From Sinotaia quadrata (Eukaryota; Mollusca; Gastropoda; Architaenioglossa; Viviparidae), in NCBI GenBank assembly GCA_028829895.1, contig CM054181.1:113117860-113181859 (forward strand): 64,000 nucleotides of DNA, written 5' to 3'. A model generated the notes under the pieces. That model was not told the origin of the DNA. It did not search any database and was given only the letters and a program-made list of their open reading frames with translations. This document shows positions 18,393-28,528 of the stretch, piece after piece. The stretch's first letter is position 1; every line of letters begins with the position of its first letter. The position numbers and the translations under genes were made by a program.

Positions 18393-19175
18393 TACTTTGA
18401 TCGGCCAGATCTTGTTGATGTACCATGGCCACTTTGATCGGCCAGTTCTTGTTGTCGATAAACATTGGCCACTTTGATCGGCCAAATCTCGTTGTCGATA
18501 AACATTGGCTACTTTGATCGGCCAGATCTTGTTGTCGATATGCATTGGCCACTTTGATCGGCCAGATCTTGTTGATGTACCATGGCCACTTTGATCGGCC
18601 AGATCTTGTTGATGTACCATGGCCACTTTGATTGGTCAGTTCTTGTTGATGTACCAAGGCTACTTTGATTGGTCAGTTCTTGTTGATGTACCATGGCCAC
18701 TTTGATCGGTCAGTTCTTGTTGATGTACCATGGCCACTTTGATCGGCCAGATCTTGTTGATGTACCATGGCCACTTTGATTGGTCAGTTCTTGTTGATGT
18801 ACCAAGGCTACTTTGATTGGTCAGTTCTTGTTGATGTACCATGGCCACTTTGATCGGCCAGTTTTTGCTATCGATGTACCATGGCCACTTTGATCGGCCA
18901 GATCTTGATGTACCATGGCCACTTTGATTGGTCAGTTCTTGTTGATGTACCAAGGCTACTTTGATTGGTCAGTTCTTGTTGATGTACCATGGCCACTTTG
19001 ATCGGCCAGTTTTTGCTATCGATGTACCATGGCCACTTTAATCGGCCAGTTCATTTTGTTGATGTACCCTTAGCATGGCCACTTTAATCGGCCAGTTCAT
19101 TTTGTTGATGTACCCTTAACATGGCCACTTTAATCGGCCAGTTCATTTTGTTGATGTACCCTTAACATGGCCACT
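18393..19175. repeat. 37-bp minisatellite, about 20 copies
   Basis: The core unit joins CCACTTTGATCGGCCAG to TCTTGTTGATGTACCATGG. Variants of 40 bp carry GTCGATAAACATT, and 46-bp variants at the right end carry CATTTTG and CCCTTA(A/G)CAT. Each unit holds a TGGCC/GGCCA inverted repeat. The 37-bp period rotates through all frames, so the array shows several overlapping open frames on the minus strand that are not genes. Confidence 0.95.
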
Positions 19176-19218
19176 CCATGCAGTGAAGGAAGAAGAGCAT
19201 GCGTGCCTCATCTCCCTT

Positions 19219-19220
19219 TG

Positions 19221-19251
<31 letters not shown>

Positions 19252-19253
19252 GG
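19219..19253. repeat. (GT)n followed by poly-G
   Basis: A short GT run passing directly into an uninterrupted G run of about 18 bases. Confidence 0.9.
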
Positions 19254-19647
19254 TTGTTTCACGTCATTTAAAGGGTCATGCAATAATGGGCCAAGAGTAG
19301 TGAACAAAAAATAGCAAGAGTACTCTGTTGAAATATGGTGATTTTGTAAGGTCTCGATTGTTGCTTGAGATAAATGCATTGTGAAATTAATGAACCACCT
19401 TCTACGTGTGTTCATAACAATTGCTTTCTACCAGGGCAACAACCAACTTTTCTGCTAGTTAGAAAAATAAAAGTAAATCGAAAGACCGCATGTCCTTAAT
19501 TCATGACCGCATAAAAGAGCTAGGCGTGGTTGACCACGAGGACGGACATAATGGGTCAGTGTCTACTCCCTCCTCCCCACCATGTATATAAGAAAGCTAG
19601 GTGATGATGAGGATCCGCCTCTGGCTCTTAAGAGCCCCTTTCACATA

Positions 19648-19667
19648 TAGGGCGTCTCACACACACA

Positions 19668-19750
<83 letters not shown>
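19648..19750. repeat. (CA)n microsatellite
   Basis: About 100 bp of nearly perfect CA dinucleotides with one CACTCA interruption near the left end. Confidence 0.97.
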
Positions 19751-19754
<4 letters not shown>

Positions 19755-19956
19755 GCTGACCTCAGATAAGAAGACTAGGATAAACTCACTAACAGGTTGA
19801 AAATCAGCGTAGGCAGACAATGCGACAACACTGAGCTGTAGGCAGACAATGCCGACCCAAATATTAAAAGAATACAAAACTGAACTTCCGGTTCAAATAG
19901 ACCTAGCTGAACAGTAAATGTTCATTTTTTTTCTCGTCCCGTTTCTCAGTACTGAC

Positions 19957-20115
19957 TCGCTGATAACAAGTCAAAATGTATCATGCGCGTGCTGGTATCA
20001 ATTCAAAATTTATTAGGCGCGAGCTGGTAACAAGTCAAAATTTATTAGGCGCGAGCTGGTAACAAGTCAAAATTTATTATGCGCGAGCTGGTAACAAGTC
20101 AAAATTTATTATGCG
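19957..20115. repeat. 32-bp minisatellite, about 5 copies
   Basis: The unit joins GCGCGAGCTGGTAACAAGTC to AAAATTTATTA. The first two copies are degenerate and the last three nearly identical. Confidence 0.9.
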
Positions 20116-20651
20116 TTGTTGGTGCGCTCATTGAAAAAGTCCATTTCCATTGTTTGTTTTTTTAAATTTTTCCTAAGTGTTGTGCTTAGTAAATAATTCG
20201 TATGTTATGTTATCTGTACTATAAATGTCTGACTTTTTGTTGTCGCAAAGCGTTCCGAGCTACATAAATTTGCAATATTGTTATAAATTTTAGCGCAATC
20301 CCTGATTTTAATCCCTGATAAATTAATCTGAGAACAATCTAACAAATTACATTTTAAAATATCTTTTTTATCACCCTTCACAATTGGGTACCACAAATAT
20401 AATGATTAACAAGAACTAAGAACGAGGCAGCAAAGGTAAATAACTCGCGTGCTAAACTTATTAGATAAGACGAATTGAGATGTCCTTAATAAATGAAGGC
20501 ATTTATTTATGTATTAATTAAAATTTGTTAAAGATGATAATGGTTATTGTTTTTAAGATGTATATTATCTTTACAGAATGAACATGGCATGTCAAACATA
20601 TCTTGAAAGCAATAGGGACAACAACAAAAAAAAGAGGCAAAATAAATGCCT

Positions 20652-20808
20652 AAAACAATTAAGCAACACATTTGTCTAACACAGTTAGGCAAACATTTGT
20701 CTAGCACAATTAAGCCAACATTTATCTAAAAAAACAATTAGGCTAAATATATGTCTAATGTTGGCAAAACATTTGTCTAACACAATTAAATAAAACTTTT
20801 GTCTAACT
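20652..20808. repeat. Degenerate repeat of about 31 bp, 5 copies
   Basis: The recurring block is ACATTTGTCTAACACAATTA with AGGCAA or AAGCCA spacers. Copies differ at several positions. Confidence 0.8.
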
Positions 20809-21104
20809 TTTATGATGTAACTGTTCTAATTAAAAGTGTGTGTGTGTGTGTGTTTGCATAACTCTATCTGTTGCAGGATATCAACTTGAAGTCAATAAAA
20901 GTTGTAAATTTGTTAAGATCCACATTAGTTTAGTAGTATCCATGAAGATAACGATGTTTATCAGTTTTACTAAAATTAAATTTTGTTTCATTTTGAGAAA
21001 GAGTGCTAATAGTTTATCTGACTTTTTCTTTCTGAGAAATTTCTCATTCATAGTTTTACTCTGAGAACTTTGTTTCATTTAGACAGTCAGTTCTCGTTTT
21101 CAGA

Positions 21105-21298
21105 TCACTACCAAACATTTCACATTTATCAGACCATTACCAAACATCTCACATCGATCAAACCATTACCAAACATCTCACATCTATCAAACCACTACCA
21201 AACATCCCACATTTATCAAACCATTACCAAACATCTCACATTTATCAAACCACTACCAAACATCTCACATTTATCAAACCATTACCAAACATTATACA
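21105..21298. repeat. 29-bp minisatellite, about 6.7 copies
   Basis: The unit joins ACCATTACCAAACATCTCAC to ATTTATCAA, with only one or two changes per copy. The 29-bp period keeps reading frames open by chance; no protein is implied. Confidence 0.93.
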
Positions 21299-21943
21299 GT
21301 ATAACAATAAGTTAAATCCAGATTCATCCGTTCTCTGAAAATATTTTGAATCGAGTGAAGAAAATAAAAGAAAAACGCGACTCTTTGTTAAGAGGAAAAC
21401 TATTCATACAGAATAAAAAAACATTTTTAAAAAATAGCATTATTCCTATTCCCCTTGAATTATGACTAGTTACCAGTTAAAAACCTAAAAGGGTACCTAT
21501 CCTTTGGGTAGGTTGGAGAGTTCCTGGCAAGTGCCTGGAAAAGACCGGATCTACTAGTAACTGAAATATTTATTTTTCAAAATCTTTTAGAAAATTAATA
21601 ATCACTCCCACCTCTCACAAACTGAATAATCTAAAGTTCAAAACATTAAAGGGATCACCAAACCGTGAAGGGTTTTTATAAGTGCGACCTATGCAGTGTG
21701 GCGAAACAAAAATCCGGCCGGTATCACCAATGATTTAAAATTTAATACTTTAGAAGGTGTCTTTATATTCATTTCTCTAGTTTAGAATACATCATCTACA
21801 TTAAAACCAGACGCTACCCTATAAAAGTAGAACATAAAAAAACTTCAAACACAGATAGAGAGGTTGCTGTGTTAAGTTTGGCTTCTATGGATCTGCTCCT
21901 ACGAATGGTAGACTTGTCTTAACCGTTTTTGCTGTATGTTAGA

Positions 21944-22420
21944 CGAACGGACAGCACCATATGTGTATAATATTAAGCAGACTCAGTAAGCACAGACAGA
22001 AACATGTGCTTATAATATTGAGTCTGAGTTAGGACAGACAGGACCATATGTTTAATAATAGACTCAGGACAGACAGCATATGTATTTAAATATTTAACAG
22101 ACTCACTTAGGATAGACAGCTCCATATATGTATAATATTAAACAGATTCAGTAAGGATGGACTGCAGCATATGTGTATAATATTAAACAGAGTAGGACAA
22201 ACAGCACCATATGTCTATAATATTAAATAGACAGCACATATGTCTATAATATTAAATAGACAGCACATATGTGTATAATTTTAAATAGACTCACTTAAGG
22301 CAAACATCACCATGTGTTATATAATATTAAACAGTCTCAGGCAGACAACACCACGTGTATATAATATTAAACAGACCCAGTAAGGACAAACAGCACCGTG
22401 AGTGCATAATATTAAACAAT
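21944..22420. repeat. Irregular AGACAGCACCATATGTGTATAATATTAAAC repeat family, about 11 copies (consensus split in evidence)
   Basis: Copies of 34-58 bp combine GACAGCACCATATGTGTA, TAATATTAAACAGAC and an optional CAGTAAGGA spacer. The length variation comes from gain or loss of the spacer. The solo LTR at 22423 inserted into the last unit, and its AATAC duplication is made of array sequence. Confidence 0.85.
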
Positions 22421-22422
22421 AC

Positions 22423-23743
22423 TGTGACACGTGCGCCACTTAGTTAATGAAGATAAATTATTAATAGTAATTAATCTTTTATAACTAATTTCAAGTGATG
22501 AGAAAATTAATTTTATTTTATTAATGATCCCCTCCAACAGACACCACTCGTCTCTCACTTGGCGGATATTATGGCGTTGTAAACGTTTTCACAGTCCCAC
22601 AACATAAAACAACATTTACAGTCACATAAGATTTGCTGCACGGAGGAAAACTTCTTACTAAAGGAGAAGACAAATCCGACTTTATTCTATATTTAGTGAG
22701 CCCCCATCCACCCACTTTCTTCTCCAACATAAGAATATCAATATGCGTAAGAAGGTCAATAAATTTATAAAAAGAAAAATCAACTATACAAATGACAATT
22801 ACAATGAAACAGATAATGTGACATCAATATTCTATGAACTCATGTTCAGGGTAATTATAGTCTCTCTACATATATATATATATATATATATAATAAAATT
22901 ACAGCTAATTCTAGTTCAACAATAGAGTCAATACAAATTGCATGTTAGTCCTAACAGAGAATAGAAATGGAGCTTTTAGAATAGGTTATTATAAACTTCA
23001 CATAATCTGGATTAAGTACATCACAATGTCAAAATGTCTGTGCTCAGCACATGTTCCTGCCTCGTGTGCAAGAAGACACTGACGCGTCGTTACTCTCAAC
23101 AGACCTGGCACTCTCTTGCCGTCAGTTTCTTTATCTTCACTGGACTGATGTACTTAGCATTCTTGCTTTGGTACATCAAAAGTAGGGGGTAGCATACTCC
23201 CTTATTCTTACATACTCTGCAACACACTTTGCAAGTTTCCCTGTGCTTTCCTGGCCACTCAAGTCATGACCAGTTAACAAATGAAGGGTAGCTAGGGACT
23301 TGAGGTTCCACTAGACTAGAGAATCACAGCTCAGGATTGAACTCACACTCAGAATGAGACTCAACCACAACCAAAAGAAAAAGAAATCAGATGGCTGCTT
23401 GCTGACACTCAAGCTAAGACTGCCTTCAAGCTGGACTTCTCTCTTTGTATTCAAATTCAAAAGTGAACAGACAGCAAAATTTTCTACTGCAAGTAAACTC
23501 CTTAAACTCAGCCCATTGGCTAGTCTTGTTCTCATAAATCATAATCATTGGATAATAAAAAATAACTGCTCACTCAGTTTCCACTAGGTCAGCAAATCTA
23601 GAATATTCTTGCCTTAGGCTGTTTACTTCAGACTCATACAAAATAACACCATAAGGAGTGCCCAAGGTCGGGTCACTCTGACAATTTAGCAACTTATATA
23701 ACAATTAAAATTAAAAATAGGGAGGGGCAAATTTACTGTCACA
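22423..23743. mobile_element. Solo LTR with 5-bp target duplication AATAC
   Basis: A 1321-bp block starting TGTGACA and ending TGTCACA, the short inverted TG...CA termini of an LTR. AATAC flanks it directly on both sides (22418-22422 and 23744-23748). No internal retroviral coding sequence or second LTR adjoins, so recombination between two LTRs probably removed the body. A (TA)n run sits at about 22868-22892. Divergent partial copies of the same family occur at 60290-60533 (matching the left end) and 36235-36545 (matching the right end, inverted). Which internal element it belonged to is unknown; the sequence differs from the LTRs at 51961 and 58715. Confidence 0.85.
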
Positions 23744-23774
23744 AATACTCATGACAGATATCAAGTGAGATGAA

Positions 23775-23920
23775 TAGTGGTCTTGTTACAACTAGTGGTC
23801 TTGTTACAAGTAGTGGTCTTGTTACAAGTAGTGGTCTTGTTACAACTAGTGGTCTTGTTACAAATAGTGGTCTTGTTACAAATAGTGGTCTTGTTACAAG
23901 TAGTGGTCTTGTTACAAGTA
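23775..23920. repeat. 18-bp minisatellite, 8 copies
   Basis: The unit is TAGTGGTCTTGTTACAAG, with variation only at the last position or two of the unit. It begins about 30 bp after the solo LTR's right target duplication. Confidence 0.95.
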
Positions 23921-23984
23921 GAATAATTTATTTTTATACTTTGTAAACATCTTGATTAACCATGCTACAATGAATCCCATGCAT

Positions 23985-24212
23985 GTTCCATTTCACATTC
24001 ACACTTCATTTTGGCACTATTTTGTTTCCATTCTTTCTTTTTAAACCTTCCACTCACACTTATTTTGGCACTACTTTTTTTCTTCTTTCTTTATACAACT
24101 TCCACTCGCACTTCATTATGGCGCTATTTTGTTTTCTATCTTTCTTTTTAAACCTTCCACTCACATTCATTTTGACACTACTTTTTTCTTTCTTTCCTTA
24201 TAAACCTTCCTT
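23985..24212. repeat. Repeat of about 58 bp, 4 copies, pyrimidine-rich
   Basis: Each copy has CCACTCACACTT, CATTTTGGCACTA, then a T/C-rich tract ending TTTAAACCTT. Copies differ at about one base in ten. Confidence 0.88.
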
Positions 24213-24231
24213 AACTAGGCACTCTAAAGAT

Positions 24232-24466
24232 ATGTCAAATCGGTACTTACTGACATCAACAGTAAAGAGATGAATATCCACCTGCAAATCTAATATTTGT
24301 AATAATTATACTGACATGACAAATCTATACTTACTGACATTCAACAGTAAACAAGTGACTGTCACTTGCCTAATGTCATAACTATACAGACATGACAAAT
24401 CTGTACTTACTGACATCAACAATAAAGAGATGACTGTCTCTTGCCTAATGTCATAACTATACTCCT
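24232..24466. repeat. Repeat of about 77 bp, 3 copies
   Basis: Shared blocks are GACAAATCTGTACTTACTGA, CATCAACAGTAAAGAGATGA and TGCCTAATGTCATAACTATA. The first copy is the most diverged. Confidence 0.85.
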
Positions 24467-24833
24467 TGTAACGAGTTTCAGTCTGACAACAATCTTATTG
24501 AATTGCTATCACCACCCGCCCCCTCACTCCGGCCAACCACTTAGGTGAAAAATATGTGATTTTTGGAAACTATATCTAGAGTTTGAAATGTAATAATAAA
24601 AATAAATACAAAGTAAATTGTAAGTTGATCAATTTTCCGTGTTCACCTTCAAGTATGCAGGCCACTCTACGTGAAGTTTTGAGCTAAATTAATAATGTGC
24701 TCTAATTAATGGATTAGTGATTATACTGAAAGCGGCACCCTCAAAAAGTGCACAAATGAACCTGCTCTCGGGTTATTTGAAGGTTAATCAGGTCATTACG
24801 AGAAATTTAAAGCTCTAGACATATGTAAAGAAT

Positions 24834-25241
24834 ATTAGATATAGGACTGTCATAATTATGTACTATGTACATTATACAGCACGTTAGATATATACAGTAC
24901 CTTAGATATAAGACTTATTATATACGTTAAACAGCACATTAGATATCGGACTATCATAATTATGTACATTATACAACGCATTAGATATAGGACTGTCATA
25001 ATTATGTACAATATACAACACATTAGATATAAGGCTGTCACAATTATGTACAATATACAACACATTAGATATAAGGCTGTCATAATTATGTACAATATAC
25101 AACACATTAGATATAGGACTGTCATAATTATGTACATTAATTGGCACATTATATATAGGACTGTCATAATTATGTGTTATGTACATTAAACAGTATATTA
25201 GATATAGGATTATAATAATTATGCATTATATACATTATACA
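24834..25241. repeat. 42-bp minisatellite, about 9 copies
   Basis: The unit joins CATTAGATATAGGACTGTCA to TAATTATGTACAATATACAACA. Edge copies are expanded or diverged. Forty-two is a multiple of three and the unit lacks stops in some frames, so 14-residue protein repeats appear on both strands. These are by-products of the array. Confidence 0.93.
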
Positions 25242-25500
25242 CTCACAGTAGACACGACTCTTATCTACAGGGAGGAAGTGGTGGTGCGCCTCAAGGTACG
25301 TGAAAAGGAGTGGGTGGGAGAAAAGTCATATGTGACGTAGCTGGCACAAGAATCTAAACATATCTAGCACAGTTCAACTAGGACTGCCAGGACCGCATCG
25401 TCGATGTAGTTCAGGTGGCAGTTTCTGGAATAGAATGGTAGAGCCCTTTCACTTGGCTGTCATCTAATCAGTAAAACTGCTAATACAGTATACTTCAGGC

Positions 25501-25765
25501 TATGAGACAGACATTTTGTCATGGTCGTCAATTTCAGTATGTTTAGGGATACGTGACAGACACCTGTATTGCAAAGTCAGTTACATTGTATTTAGAGATA
25601 TGTGACAATCAGACAGACATCTGTATTGCAAAGTCAGTTACATTGTATTTAGAGATATGTGACAATCAGACAGACATCTGTATTGCAAAGTCAGTTACAT
25701 TGTATTTAGAGATATGTGACAGTCAGACAGACATCTGTATCACAAAGTCAATTACATTTTTAGAG
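25501..25765 (+). repeat. 57-bp minisatellite, direct arm of an inverted pair
   Basis: Three nearly identical units plus degenerate edge copies. The unit joins CAGACAGACATCTGTATTGC, AAAGTCAGTTACATTGTATT and TAGAGATATGTGACAAT. It reads open as a 19-residue repeat, which I treat as chance because the period is divisible by three. The same unit recurs in reverse complement at 25834-26055. Confidence 0.92.
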
Positions 25766-25833
25766 GAGGGGTGGGTGTAGGCTACATAAGCCATTATGTA
25801 ACAGTCACCCTATACCGAAATATATTGGTGATT

Positions 25834-26055
25834 AATACAGATGTCTGTCTGTCCATATCCCTAAATACAATGTAACTAACATTGTGATAAAGGTGTCTCT
25901 GTCACGTATTCCTAAATACAAAGAGCTGACGTGATACATGTGTGTATAACTGTCACATATCCCTAAATACAATGTAACTGACCCTGTGATACAGGTGTTT
26001 GAATTTCACATATCCCTAAATGCAAAGAAACTTAACTTGTGATACGGGTATTTTA
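25834..26055 (-). repeat. 57-bp minisatellite, inverted arm
   Basis: About four diverged units in reverse complement of 25501-25765, with blocks such as CACATATCCCTAAATACAAT and GTAACTGACCCTGTGATACA. A spacer of 68 bp separates the arms. The arms could pair as a long imperfect hairpin. A stray fragment of the unit, GACAGACATCTGTATCACA, lies at about 27145. Confidence 0.85.
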
Positions 26056-27476
26056 GCTCCCCTTGTTAACAAACTATAATCATACTTCTAACCTTATCGC
26101 CAATTATCAACACAGCAGGAAATCATCCTCTGTATATATTACTGTTGAAGTTATGCAGTTTTGCTTGCCTACCTAATATTATATTCATGTTTATCTCTTG
26201 ACTTAAGCTATATTTTGTATTATTATATTTTGCTTATGATATTAAAACGTATGTTGACCATATAAGAGTGTTCTGTCATTCTTAGCCCATGTGCATTTTA
26301 GTGGCAGATCGGCACTTTGTCTAAGACTTTATTTATGATATCTGAGACATTGAGTTCGATGAGCGTAGAACTGCAAAACAACACCAGAACAGGAACCACC
26401 TTATCTTGGATGTTGACTTTAATGAGTATTGCACAGCAAGCAATAAGAGCAGAATGACCCATGTGTCAAGGACCAGTTCAATGTACCACGTGAACAGTTG
26501 CTAATGATATTCATTGTGACCTAGACCACACTTAGGCATACCTAAACTTATGTATTTGTGAAGTCAACAACTGCACAACTTCAGCCAAGTTGTAGACAAA
26601 CTCTACCAAAGTAGAGTTCACTCAGAGTTTTTCAGTGTTTTCCTATAATCTCATTTATAGTTCACTCATAGGAATAAACCAAATAACTACTACAGTGCCA
26701 TAGGTCAAGGACTCCAACATTCTCTTACGCGACACCACATGGTCGTGATTATGCACTATAAACATTTATAAACTCTAATTGTAACTGTTGAACTATTCGA
26801 TATATGTAACCTGCTATCTTATGTTATTTCATGTTGAATACATTTATTGTTGATACTATCTTATGTTATTTCATGTTGAATACATTTATTGTTGATACTT
26901 AGAGCACTCCTGTTATATGTTGTAGTCTGTCACCTGTATTTACTTACTATCCTGGCTGTATGTATCAGGGGTCTCGAGCTGTCTTCTAGAACTATCACTC
27001 TTCTATTCTACAGTATCTATCATTCATCTTTCTAACACGTGTGGCCAACTAGAAGGTGTGTTTGAGGGATTAGGCTAAGGTTACGGGCAGCCTAGGGTGG
27101 TGGAGAATTAACATCTTGCCCATGTAACAGCAACTTGTCACAGTGACAGACATCTGTATCACAGCTCCGGTACTTAAAGCTAAGTGAAAGACACCAATAT
27201 TCACAACGTCACAATCACACATATGATTGCACCCTCATCTAACTTTTCAATCAGACACATAAAAACATTGTCCACAATCTAAACTTGTACAATGCCTATT
27301 TATAGGACTCAAACGTCACTCTTAAATCAAAACCACACCGTTACAAAGAAATACTTGATTTCTACAATGACTATCAACTGCCTGCAAGGTACTGTTCCTA
27401 TATATAATGATATGTGACACTGCTGTAACTTTATCTTGAATGATATTTTGCATGCTGTAGACTGTAGAGTGTAGAG
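26056..27476. other. Intergenic, one 42-bp direct duplication
   Basis: No gene recognised. An exact 42-bp direct duplication occupies 26816-26857 and 26858-26899 (unit begins ATCTTATGTTATTTCATGTT). The rest is AT-rich with no identifiable family. Confidence 0.6.
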
Positions 27477-27630
27477 CAGGGGACACCAACCTTTTTGATA
27501 CTGAGAGCTACTTCATGGGTACTGAGTCATACGAAGGGCTACCATCTTCTGAAATGTAACAAATTTACTTAGTTTGCAGCTGAGTTGTGCTATTTTTAGA
27601 AAGGCCTGCGGGCGACCGTGGTGACCCCTG
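27477..27630. mobile_element. hAT-type MITE with 8-bp duplication GTGTAGAG
   Basis: A 154-bp element starting CAGGGGACACCAACCTTTTT and ending GTGGTGACCCCTG. Its termini are inverted repeats (CAGGGG(A/T)CACCA) of the form typical for hAT transposons. GTGTAGAG occurs exactly on both sides (27469-27476 and 27631-27638), the 8-bp duplication expected of that superfamily. The interior has GAGAGCTACTTC and GGGCTACC and no coding capacity, so it would depend on a transposase encoded elsewhere. Confidence 0.88.
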
Positions 27631-27999
27631 GTGTAGAGTAAGAAAGATTAATTATTTATTAGTCCAAACATCACATCTCATTGGGCGAAGTGACCTTGTT
27701 TTATTTACTTTTTTTTTAAAAAACTTGATCACAAGGCCAATAACCTTGAGCTTGGACTCCGGTAAAATATTACGCACAAGTTTTTCACCCAAACTCAGGT
27801 CAAACAAGCGAGAGGCTAGAATTGTTATTTCTGCTCCTGTTTCCGCTTGTTTCTTACAGATAGTAACATCGCAATAGCTGGCAACGGTGGGAAGGGGGGA
27901 GATTGAGAGAGAGATAAAAGAGTGAGATCATAACAAAATATGAATTTGTACGAACTTGATCTTGGTGGTGTCAACTGTAATCAACCGCTTAGGTTACGT

Positions 28000-28290
28000 G
28001 TCATATTCAGCATGAAATTGTCCTGGCCAGAAGTGTTTCCCATAATTTCAGTCAGTCAGTGTCATATTAACGCGTAATTTTTGTCGTCATGGGCTCGGCC
28101 GAAATGTAATTTAAAGGTACATTGAATCAGTATGAAGTTTCAATTAGTGATGTCATTACTCGACCGAAACGTACTTAAAGGTACAATTTTAATCAGCATG
28201 AATTTGCGCCAGTGACGTAATCACTGAATAAACAGTAACTTAACGGTACAATTAATCACAATGAAACTGCGTCACGTCAACCGCTAGGAA
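28000..28290. repeat. Degenerate 65-bp repeat carrying bZIP-like sites
   Basis: Four to five copies with blocks AATCAGCATGAATT, GTGACGTAATCACT or GTGATGTCATTACT, CGACCGAAACGTA and TTAAAGGTACAATT. The TGACGTAA and TGATGTCA cores resemble CRE/ATF-type half sites and fall at the same place in successive units. It lies about 0.9 kb before a CpG-richer tract. Confidence 0.7.
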
Positions 28291-28452
28291 ACAGGAATGT
28301 CGCACGAACCAGTTCTCAGACGTCATGTAATCAGCCGGTATGGTACTGTCAGGCAATCAACTAGTTTTGAAACACCACTTCCGCTCCTTTCCTCCGTCCC
28401 TAACGACTAGTGGTCGGTTAACCCGACAATGGTCACCTCTCTCTCCAAACAT

Positions 28453-28528
28453 GCGCACACACACATACACACACACGCACGCACGCACACACACGCACGC
28501 ACACACACACACGCACGCACACACACAG
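28453..28528. repeat. (CA)n/(CGCA)n microsatellite
   Basis: Mixed CA and CGCA repeats. The open frames across it on both strands are repeat-driven. Confidence 0.93.

Noticed and set aside
18272..18953. Overlapping minus-strand open frames with repeated Trp/Gln/Ser peptides
   Set aside because: Each is a frame of the 37-bp minisatellite; the same peptide units cycle through all frames.
21105..21298. Regular short repeats resembling a CRISPR array
   Set aside because: Units abut directly with no unique spacers, and the genome is eukaryotic. The same reasoning rejects the arrays at 23775, 32883 and 62440.
24856..25189. Repeat proteins of about 75-103 codons on both strands
   Set aside because: Produced by the 42-bp array, whose length is divisible by three. 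Both strands are open at once, and no start or splice context supports a gene.
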